NCBI GenBank assembly: GCA_001510575.1
Contig: LNGK01000017.1
Location: 131,194 to 195,193, forward strand
DNA: 64,000 nt
Reading direction: 5' to 3'
DNA from: Knoxdaviesia capensis
Lineage: Eukaryota; Ascomycota; Sordariomycetes; Microascales; Gondwanamycetaceae
The position numbers and the translations under genes were made by a program. The notes below the pieces were generated by a model. The model had not been told where the DNA came from and did no database searches. It saw only the letters and a list, made by a program, of their open reading frames with translations. Numbering within the stretch: the first letter of the stretch is position 1; each line of letters opens with the position of its first letter. Positions 56,797-64,000 of this stretch are shown here, piece by piece.

Positions 56797-58619
56797 ATGG
56801 TTCTCCAGATCCCCGCTTCTTCAGCCGTTCCTGGCTCTCGCAGCTGGCCCCCTCCCAACTACTCTGTCAAGCACCAATCTCGAATCGCCCTAAACTTCCT
56901 TGGGCTTCTGGTCCAGAACCAGATCCCCGCATCTTTCATGGACAAGCTGGATGAGGTGACCATCACATCATCGCTTTCGACAGATCTGCCCATCTTCCCG
57001 TGCCCCATGAAGGAGCAAGAGGCAGTTGCTGCCATCCGAGCTCTCGAAGGGTGTGCTGTGGCCGCCATTGCAGGCCTCCGTCAGGAGGTCCAGTCTCCCG
57101 CAATCAAGGTCGATCTTGCTCTGGTGTCCTGCTTTTTGATGACGGCTTATCTCACCACCGTCGATGGTCTGGGAAAAACTCACCCCAGAGTCAAAGCCAA
57201 GATCCCTGGTAAGCATGCATGGTCACTAACCTCGCCGCACATTTCAGAAGCTCATTAAACTGAGCGATGTATGCATGTCAACTAACAAAGGTCCAACTAG
57301 ATACCGACCTTAATCGAGCTCAATCGATCCTGTACCGCCGGCTCTCTGCGAATTTATACGAGACCAAGGACCCGGGAAGATTTTATCATCTCCATGGCTC
57401 TTTGGAAGCCACTTCTGCGCTTCGGATGATCGGACTGCCCGCCTTCAACCCCCATCTGACCGGATACCACGAGTGCATCCAAGCCATTGAGACGGCCATG
57501 AAGAATCATACCGTCAATGAGCTGGAGCAGCTCAACCAAGACGCGGGCCAGGCCGGTGTCGAGGCCCTCCAACAAAAAACCTTCCTGGATAGCTCTCACG
57601 GACGTGCCCTGGCCTCGATTCCGCCTTTTACCGTTTCTGCCCTTGAAACGATTACTCCCCCAGTTCCGTTTGCCCCTTTCAAGCCAGGCTCTCCTCGTCG
57701 TTGCCTCGAAGGGCTCCGTGTTCTGGAGTTGTGCCGCGTCATTGCCGGGCCCACCATCGGTCGGCTCCTCGCTGCCCAGGGCGCCACTGTGCTGAAGGTC
57801 ACTTCATCGGCTATCCCAGACGTACCGTGGTTCCAAGTCGAAGTAAATGCGGGAAAGCACACCACAGCTCTCGATCTCAAGAGCCCTGAGGGCAAACGGA
57901 AGTTTGAAGAGCTTCTGGAATCTACCGATGTCATCCTCAATGGATACCGGCCGGGTGTCCTCGACCGTCTTGGATACAGCACGGAGAACCTGCTGGCCAT
58001 GGCCAAGCGACGCGGCAAGGGCATCGTCTACGTTGCTGAAGACTGCTTTGGCGGATCCGGAATTCCCGGCGCAAACTGGGCGCATCGTCCCGGCTGGCAA
58101 CAGATTGCCGACTGCGCCACCGGCGTGGCTTGGGAGCAGGGCAAATTCATGGGCCTCAACGAGCCCGTCGTCCCTCCCTTCCCGATGTCTGACTATGGCA
58201 CGGGAGCCCTCGGAGCGGTGTCTGCCCTCACGGCAATTTACAACCGTGCCACCAAGGGTGGATCGTGGGTCTGTCGGACCAGTTTGTGCCAATACGACAT
58301 GTTCCTCTTGTCCCTGGGTCTCCATTCTGACGAGGTGCAGACCTACCTCCGTGCCACGCACGACCCTAATTTCTTTGGCCTGCGCCACCATGACTCGGTT
58401 GAAGAGGTCAGCGGTCGCGCGCTCCGGACCATGAAGTTGACGCATCCCGAGGTTTTCAGCCCCGAGTTCATGGAGACGGCCTGGAGCAATGGCTATAAGG
58501 CTATCATCGCCTGGCCCAAGGAGCCCCTTCATGTTGACGGCCTCCTGATTGGCTCGTCCCGCCCGACTCGTCCGAACGGATTCGATGAGCCTTCGTGGGA
58601 TGGTTGGGACGAAACCTAA
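56797..58619 (+). CDS. Class III CoA-transferase (CaiB/BaiF), AMACR-like
   Basis: Family III CoA-transferase/racemase, moving CoA between carboxylic acids or epimerising 2-methylacyl-CoA. Exons 56797-57208 and 57301-58619 give 576 residues. The N-terminal 200 residues are helical and specific to fungal members. The core starts at LEGLRVLELCRVIAGPTIGR, with LLAAQGATVLKVTS, then AGKHTTALDLKSPEGKRKF, LLESTDVILNGYRPGVLDRL, RGKGIVYVAEDCFGGSG and DYGTGALGAVSALTAIYNRA. These match the CaiB fold, although the usual ENFRPG reads NGYRPG. Substrate is not predictable. No peroxisomal or mitochondrial signal is seen. Confidence 0.86.
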
Positions 58620-59537
58620 GTCCCTGTTAGAGTTCAGGATGCCCTCCATCCATCGGTCTTCTTTCTTTTCTCTCTTTCTCGCTACTAATAGCCCTTTTCT
58701 CTCAATTTGATAGCTTGCTTCCTAGTTCACTGCTCCAGAGTCCCACTACCCTAATTATTTTCGTCCCCAAATATCTCCTTTTCCCAGCCGAGTTTTCAAT
58801 AAGTTTTCTTTCAGTCACAGATCACGGATAAAGTTGTTATAAGGATATAAAGGTAATTTGGGTGGCTAGATTGTTTATTTCTGTTTTGTTTCCTTCTTAT
58901 AGCAAGTTCATCAGAGTGGGAGGATCCTAGCCTTGATTTCTTGGTTTGTAGTGTGGTCGGTTCTCTTTTCTCTGTTTGTTTGTCAAAACCAGTTTGGATT
59001 TCAGCTTTGGGTGGTTCTTGTGATTACTTAATTCCTGCAGACGGTCTCAGCATATGAGTTCTGTATTACTCTGGCTGATAATGTTCATTTTGATTGCTTC
59101 TATCTTAGGGGTCCTCGGATGCTATAGGCTCGATGTGATACTAAAGCGTTTTGTGCTTAGGGTTACGGGAATCATCTCACAAGGGAGATACATATAAAAA
59201 TCTACTTCTCAAAATCAATCTCAGCAACAAGGCCACATATATTCAAAGCACATAAGAAATAATAAGTCTATCATCTGTACTGCCTGCTAGGGGAACTCCC
59301 AAAATCGTAAAAATACAGTCAAGCACCATCAGAATGCTCTATATACTCTCTCCTTCTCTGACTTTCTCCTTCACATAGATACAACGTGTAGTTACACAAC
59401 TCTTGAAGGCAAGGCAAAACCATGGTTAAAAAACAAAAGTAAAAGAAAAGAAAAAGATGCTTGGGGGGAATGGATGAGTTGCTGTAGATGGGGCAACCGA
59501 GAAAAAGGAAACAAGAGGACCGGGGAAAGCCGGCAAT
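58620..59537. other. Convergent 3' region CoA-transferase / pdx1
   Basis: 918 bp, T-rich, with no frame of note. Consistent with two 3' UTRs, perhaps with a longer non-coding tail. Confidence 0.5.
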
Positions 59538-61012
59538 TTACAGAACTAATCGGCCGGGATCCTCCTCAAGCATGTGCTTGACGCGACCAAGGAACACAGC
59601 GGCACGCTCCTCCTCGGCCGGGGGCACAACGAGAGTGAAGAGGTTCGCGTCGGGGGAAATACCAGCATCCACAGCGACGGGGGCACGGGCGGTGGGCTTG
59701 ACGGTACCGGCGAGGATATCAATGATATCGGCCTCGCGGGCGGCCGGGATCGGGGCGGAGAGGAACGAGGTGGGCGGCAGGGCGTCAATCTGGGGGAAGT
59801 AGAAGCCGCGCGATCCGCGCGGGGCGGCGGCGCGCTTGATCTTGTCAAGGCCGAGCACCTGGTCGAAGAGCTCGTCGGCGGACACCGTCGTGCGGGCGGC
59901 GCGCGGCAGCTCGTCGTTGGCGACGTCGGCGGCGCGGGTGATGAAGGTTGAGAGCGGCATGGCCACGCCGAGCGTCTGCTTGATCTTCTTCTGCACCTCG
60001 ATGACCTTGGCCAGCGACACCTGCACGGCGACCTCCAGCGTCTGCGGGACGGCCGGCGCAGCAGCAGCGGCAGGCTTGGCCTCCTCGGCCTTGGGAGCGG
60101 CGGGGGCGGGCTCGGGCTTGGCGGCCACTTTGATGTTGGCCAGGTCGAGCTTGGCGAGCTTCTCGAAGCGCGCTTCGATGGTGCTGGGGGTGGCGGCGTT
60201 GATGGCGCCGACGTAGGCGAGCACGTCGCCCTTCAACAGGCGGCCGTTCGGGCCGGTCGGCTTGATTTTCGCGAGGGCGGCGGCGTCGAGGCTGTTCGCG
60301 CTGACCAGCGAGGCTACTGACGGGAGCAGCGGCAAAATAGGTGTGTAGGTGGCGTTACCAGCGTCAGTGGCAGCTGCGGGCTTCGGGGTGGAGGAGGCGG
60401 TCGGCGCGGAGGCAGCGGGCGCCGGGGTGGGAGCAGGGGGAGCAGCGGCGGCAGCGGATTCATCGGCGGGGATCTCGAGCGTGGCCAGATCATCGCCGGG
60501 CTCGGCGACAACGGCAATGCGCGTGCCGACGGGCACGGCCTTGGCGCCGTCGCCCTGGATGATCTTGAACAGCACGCCGTCGTCCTGGGCCTCGACGTCC
60601 ATCGACGCCTTGTCGGTCTCGATCTCGAGCAGCACGTCACCGGCAGAGAAGGTGTCGCCCTCCTTGAGGTTCCATTTCGCGATGGCGCCCTCGGTCATCG
60701 TGGGCGAGAGCGCCGGCATGGTGAAGTTCTGGGCAGCGAGGCGGCGGGTCGAGGTGGAGAGGCCTGGAGCAGGGAAACACAGGAAGGGTTAGCTGGAGGC
60801 GGCTCGTCAGGGGAGAGTGGCAGTAGATCCAAGGCGCAGCTACAAGAAGCTTTCAATCACGTTCACGCCGGCAGAGCCGTGCGGCCGGACAAGCAGGGGC
60901 ATCGCGACCGCGTCCTCCGGATAGCTCCACGGCGCCATATTCCGTGCGTACCTCTCGACGTTTGGCCCGCAAGCCGGGCCGACATGCGGCAGGCCGTGGC
61001 CAAATACGACAT
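59538..61012 (-). CDS. PDX1: Pyruvate dehydrogenase component X (E3-binding protein)
   Basis: Mitochondrial matrix protein that tethers dihydrolipoamide dehydrogenase (E3) to the pyruvate dehydrogenase core. Exons 61012-60952 and 60763-59538 give 428 residues. Presequence MSYLATACRMSARLAG to about STRRLAAQNF. Lipoyl domain: MPALSPTMTEGAIAKWNLKE, with the lipoylated Lys in EIETDKASMDVEAQ. An Ala/Pro linker leads to the subunit-binding domain (LLPSVASLVSANSLDAAAL, IKPTGPNGRLLKGDVLAYV). The C-terminal region lacks the acyltransferase DHRxxDG motif, which separates it from E2 (Lat1). Exon 1 has only 20 codons, but supplies the targeting signal; the long frame alone starts at the lipoyl domain. 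Confidence 0.93.
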
Positions 61013-61481
61013 GACGGGCAGAATCAAAACGTAACCCTCAAGCAGAAAGGCAGAAAAAGAAAGCAGTCGGGTGAGTTTGAGGAATGCTCGAATCTGGAAA
61101 AATGTGGTGATGATGGAGTGAGGTGTCGTTCGTTTGTTCGCAAAAATCGGGGGTCCGGGGGGAGCGAATTTCGGAGGCCGGGAAAAACAGGACGTTGAAG
61201 CAAAGCTGGTTTTTTCCTTTTTTTTCTTGTTGGGAAACTTGTGGTCCCCCTCGCGCACGGACCAACAGAGCTTGGTGCTGAGGTAATAAATCCGGGATTT
61301 AATTGTTTTCTTTTTCTTTTTTTCCAATTGAAGCTTTTTTCCAACATCTGTTTTTTCCCATCTCCACACCCAGTCACTCCTTATTTCTGTTTTGTTCCGT
61401 CGTTCTTTTTCGTTCTGTCTCCCTCATCCACTCATCTATTATCTATCCCTGTGTGTGTGTGTTCACCCTCCAAGTCACGCA
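61013..61481. promoter_or_regulatory. Divergent promoter region pdx1 / TMEM223-like
   Basis: 469 bp between head-to-head start codons, the two genes both coding likely mitochondrial proteins. The right half is pyrimidine-rich in the sense of the plus-strand gene, and the left part purine-rich. No TATA box was picked. Confidence 0.5.
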
Positions 61482-62750
61482 ATGGCCACGTCGTGTCCCG
61501 GACTCTACGCCCGCGTGTTCGTGGCCATATGCCGGCCGCCATGCACAGCAGCAGCAGCAGCAGCTCGCCCGCAACAAACCCTCCACGTCCTCCGCTTCAC
61601 GACATCTCCCCCTCACGTGCGCCACGCCTCGTCGACACCGACAGCGAAAGCCACGCGCAAGCCCTCGAAGCCGCTGGCCCCGAGTCTCGCCTTCTGGAGC
61701 AGTAGTCGTGGTGCCGCTGCCGCTGCCGCCGGCGCCGATAAACCCGCCGTGGCGGCCGCGAGCAATACACCAGCCGCGCCGCAACCCCTCCAGAAGAGCG
61801 CGCCGGCACCTCCGGCTGCGCCGGTTGCGCCCCGTGCCGACTACCCGGTCACGGCGCTGCACTCGCTCCAGCAGCCGCAGCCGTCGCAGTACGCCTACAT
61901 CCGCGACCTCAACCGCAAGCTGACGCCGACCGTGCTGTACGAGGCGCCGTCGCACTTCTGGCTGTACGTCGGCAGCTGGAGCTCGGGCATCTTCTGCTAC
62001 TCGTACGCCGCCTACCACCTCGTCACCACGTACGCCAGCCCGCCCGAGGGCCTGGTGTGGTGGGTGCCGAAGATGTTCGCCTTCATCTGCGTGGTCATGG
62101 GCGCGCTCGGCACGTACTTCATCCTGCGCTCGTCCAACCTGGTGCGCTCGATCAGCGCGCTGCCGCCCGCGGCCGGTCGCGCCGCCACAGCAATCGCCGG
62201 CACCAGCGCCCCGGCTGCTGCCGCCCGCGCGGCCGTAGCCAGCCCCGCCTCCCGCGCCGCGGTCGCCGCCGCCGCCAACACCAGCACATCGGCCGGCGCC
62301 GCAGCACCCGCGCGGTCCTCGCAGCTGCAGCTGGAGATTGTGGTCAAGCGGCTGTTCCCGTTCCTGAAGCCCAAGGTGATGGTGGTGTCCAGCAGCGACG
62401 TGGAGATCGAGGGCCGCCTCGTCCCGCCGCCGGCCGAGTACCTGAGCGAGGCCGAACAGCTGCAGCTCAAGAAGCTCGAGGCCGAGCGGCAGCAGGAGGC
62501 CCGCCAGTACGAGATGGACCACCTGCTGACCGCGCCGTTTCGCCACATGGGCCTCGGGGCGCGCACGGCGTTCCGCGGCATCATGCAGGCGCTGCTGGGG
62601 AGCGGCTTCGCCCTGGTCAAGGTCAACGGGACGTCGTATAAGCTGGACGTTGAGAACGGCTGGGGGCTGGATGCCGGCCACGTGCTGAGTAAGGTGGTCA
62701 AGGTCACCCAGAGCGCGGATGATCCGTGGGTCAAGGTATACCGTGATTAA
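61482..62750 (+). CDS. TMEM223/Mrx15-like mitochondrial membrane protein
   Basis: Single exon, 422 residues. N-terminal 100 residues are Ala/Ser/Arg-rich, like a mitochondrial presequence. The core PTVLYEAPSHFWLYVGSWSS leads into two hydrophobic segments, SGIFCYSYAAYHLVTTYAS and MFAFICVVMGALGTYFIL, followed by RSSNLVRSISALPP. An alanine-rich insert precedes LQLEIVVKRLFPFLKPKVMV, an amphipathic conserved stretch. Two helices separated by a short loop, then a matrix-side domain, recall TMEM223 and yeast Mrx15, which bind the mitochondrial ribosome. I place it there by pattern, with moderate certainty. An in-frame Met at 61392 would add 30 hydrophobic residues; the Met at 61482 is preferred. Confidence 0.55.
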   Translation: MATSCPGLYARVFVAICRPPCTAAAAAARPQQTLHVLRFTTSPPHVRHASSTPTAKATRKPSKPLAPSLAFWSSSRGAAAAAAGADKPAVAAASNTPAAPQPLQKSAPAPPAAPVAPRADYPVTALHSLQQPQPSQYAYIRDLNRKLTPTVLYEAPSHFWLYVGSWSSGIFCYSYAAYHLVTTYASPPEGLVWWVPKMFAFICVVMGALGTYFILRSSNLVRSISALPPAAGRAATAIAGTSAPAAAARAAVASPASRAAVAAAANTSTSAGAAAPARSSQLQLEIVVKRLFPFLKPKVMVVSSSDVEIEGRLVPPPAEYLSEAEQLQLKKLEAERQQEARQYEMDHLLTAPFRHMGLGARTAFRGIMQALLGSGFALVKVNGTSYKLDVENGWGLDAGHVLSKVVKVTQSADDPWVKVYRD

Positions 62751-62975
62751 GGGCTCCTTTGGCGTCGAACTGAGGTAGTCCTCCATTCCGTTTGCTCTGC
62801 TGGCCTTATTCCACTGCTTTATGTACTCTTTTCACTGTTCCCAATATATTGCACATATATTCATGCATACATGTACTATCATACCAGTAAAAGTTTCCAC
62901 TAAACGCTAAAATCCAGTAAGGATGTTAAGAAGTATCTTTTTTGTGGGTCTTCTTAGCGCTACTTCTATGTGGGT
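62751..62975. other. 3' flank of TMEM223-like gene, transposon boundary
   Basis: 225 bp. Base composition changes from mixed to strongly AT/TpA-rich at about 62,930, marking the likely edge of the transposon relic. No terminal inverted repeat or TA target duplication could be confirmed, since the other end is outside the window. Confidence 0.45.
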
Positions 62976-64000
62976 CTAATACCGGGTATGCCTCCCCCCT
63001 ACTTCGTATACTGCCTTGATTCTTCGGGGTATTAACTAGATAAGTTATTTAAGAAAGTCCTCTATAATAGCATCCTATGCTATAGTGATATCCTCTTTAA
63101 GGCGCTAAGAGGCGCCTATGCCTATATATCTATCCTAAGGGTGTTAACTAAGTATACGCTTGATTTTAGCTTAGACGTGCTTAATAGGGTTTAAATCTAG
63201 GCTATTTAGAGGCTATTCTATAGTTATAATACTACGCCGGTCTAACTCTCCTCGAGTATACTAAGAGCCGTGCGCTAGAGCGTTATCTTATATAAAGATA
63301 ATTCCGTTAGCGCGTCTCTTAGCACCTTCCTTAGTATTAGCGCGTCTCTTAGTATCTTCCTTAGTATTAGCGCGTCTCTTAGTATCTCCCGTAGCATCTC
63401 CCTTAGCGCCCTACTCTTATAACTAAGCTTTAACGAGAGGGAGGATATGCTTATAATACGCTTATAAGTTAATCCTCCCCTATACCTTCTATTAGAAGAC
63501 CTTTAGACCCTTCTTCGTCCCTTAGAAAGATCCCTAAAATATCTAACTATAAGCTCCTTTTTATTAGGGAACGATATACGTCTTATTAATCTCCTTACTA
63601 AGATGACGCGTTATCTAAATCCTCCTTTTTATTCTCCTATTCGCTTACGTTTCGTCCGATTATAAGACTCGTTTCTAATTATTAGTAGTCTAATAGAGGT
63701 GTTACTAGGTAAATTCGTATCGTTTTCGATATATCTCGGCTAAAATAGTAGGTTTAACTTAAGTAACGCGTCGTGAGAAACTAGCCTTTCGGAGGGCGTA
63801 TCGGATAGCTTATATAGAATAAGAAAGTCTAAGCCGAGGGGCGATCTTATCTTATTTTAGTTATCTATTCTCTATAGAGCTTAATATAAAAGAAATGATA
63901 TCTTAGACCTAAGAAGGAGAGAGGAGAGGTGGGCGTCCGGACCGTGGGAGGATTGTGTCGCGTTTGGCTTTAATCGTATAGCGGACTTAGTTTCGTATAG
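62976..64000 (-). pseudogene. RIP-damaged Tc1-type (DD34E) transposase relic
   Basis: Minus strand, one frame (stop at 62976-62978) shows a Tc1/mariner transposase in which many Trp codons read TAG or TAA. At 63171-63215 the family motif WPPNSPDLNPIEHVW is recognisable if changed bases are allowed for: both Trp are stops, two Pro read Leu and the Glu reads AAG. Upstream in the same frame 63267-63287 reads DNALAHG, containing the second catalytic Asp; 34 residues separate it from the mutated Glu, so DD34E spacing. The C-terminus reads AVYEVGGRHTRY. Around 63500-63560, a WGSFWG-like stretch is also visible. The pattern (G to A on this strand, TpA gain) is that of repeat-induced point mutation. 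Continues past the right edge. Confidence 0.82.
63306..63395. repeat. Three 30-bp tandem repeats inside the transposase
   Basis: Units start at 63306, 63336 and 63366 (for example attagcgcgtctcttagtat plus ten more bases). In the transposase frame each codes ten residues close to TKEDTKRRAN (read on the minus strand), so the expansion kept the frame. The third unit is diverged at its end. Confidence 0.88.

Larger units (their letters stand above)
62930..64000 (-). mobile_element. Tc1/mariner DNA transposon remnant, partial
   Basis: AT- and TpA-rich block running off the window, containing the transposase relic. Inactive: several in-frame stops and a lost catalytic Glu. The left boundary is estimated from composition only. 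Confidence 0.7.

Noticed and set aside
61443..62786. 447-codon open frame opposite the TMEM223-like gene
   Set aside because: Arg/Gly/Ala-rich shadow; membrane helices and presequence are on the plus strand.
1..64000. CRISPR arrays, rRNA genes, bacterial-style operons, biosynthetic gene cluster
   Set aside because: None seen: genes are spliced fungal genes in mixed orientation, without a backbone synthase.

Overview
The window is nuclear DNA of a filamentous ascomycete (Pezizomycotina). The basis is: short GT-AG introns with CTAAC/CTGAC-like branch sites, GC-rich third codon positions in housekeeping genes, pyrimidine-rich leaders, a Zn2Cys6 regulator, DGAT1, Pex8, an OPT transporter, and a transposon relic with G-to-A/C-to-T damage typical of repeat-induced point mutation (RIP). 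The class (Eurotiomycetes, Sordariomycetes or other) cannot be fixed from the sequence alone. Exon coordinates were derived by hand from splice signals, reading frame and family conservation. Twenty genes and one transposase relic are supported; there is no rRNA, secure tRNA or CRISPR array.

Left part (1-24 kb): 5' half of a secreted tyrosinase (minus, runs off the left edge); RNA polymerase subunit Rpb6 (minus) divergent from TFIIIA (plus); a Zrt3-type zinc transporter (minus); mitochondrial nuclease Nuc1 (plus); polyadenylation factor Pfs2 (minus); DGAT1 (plus); isoprenylcysteine methyltransferase Ste14 (minus); a maltose/galactoside-type O-acetyltransferase (plus), tail to tail with a TMEM170-like membrane protein (minus).

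Middle (24-44 kb): a Pex8-like peroxin ending in a PTS1 tripeptide (plus); dihydrofolate reductase (plus) converging on Cbp3 (minus); mitochondrial beta-ketoacyl-ACP synthase Cem1 (minus); a large lineage-specific-looking P-loop NTPase with a nuclease-like C-terminus (plus), the most unusual protein of the window; a five-exon OPT oligopeptide transporter (plus); 3.7 kb without genes; an intradiol ring-cleavage dioxygenase (plus).

Right part (44-64 kb): a six-exon Zn2Cys6 regulator (minus) whose zinc cluster is split by a 0.9 kb intron and which is preceded by about 7.8 kb without a recognisable gene; a class III CoA-transferase (plus); pyruvate dehydrogenase component X Pdx1 (minus), head to head with a TMEM223-like mitochondrial membrane protein (plus); and, at the edge, a RIP-damaged Tc1-type (DD34E) transposase relic with an internal 30-bp in-frame repeat.

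The genes do not form a biosynthetic cluster. They are mostly core genes in pairs, with loose groupings by organelle (Cbp3 and Cem1; Pdx1 and the TMEM223-like protein) and by RNA polymerase III function (Rpb6 and TFIIIA). The accessory elements are the NTPase-nuclease, the regulator with its large upstream desert, and the RIP-damaged transposon.
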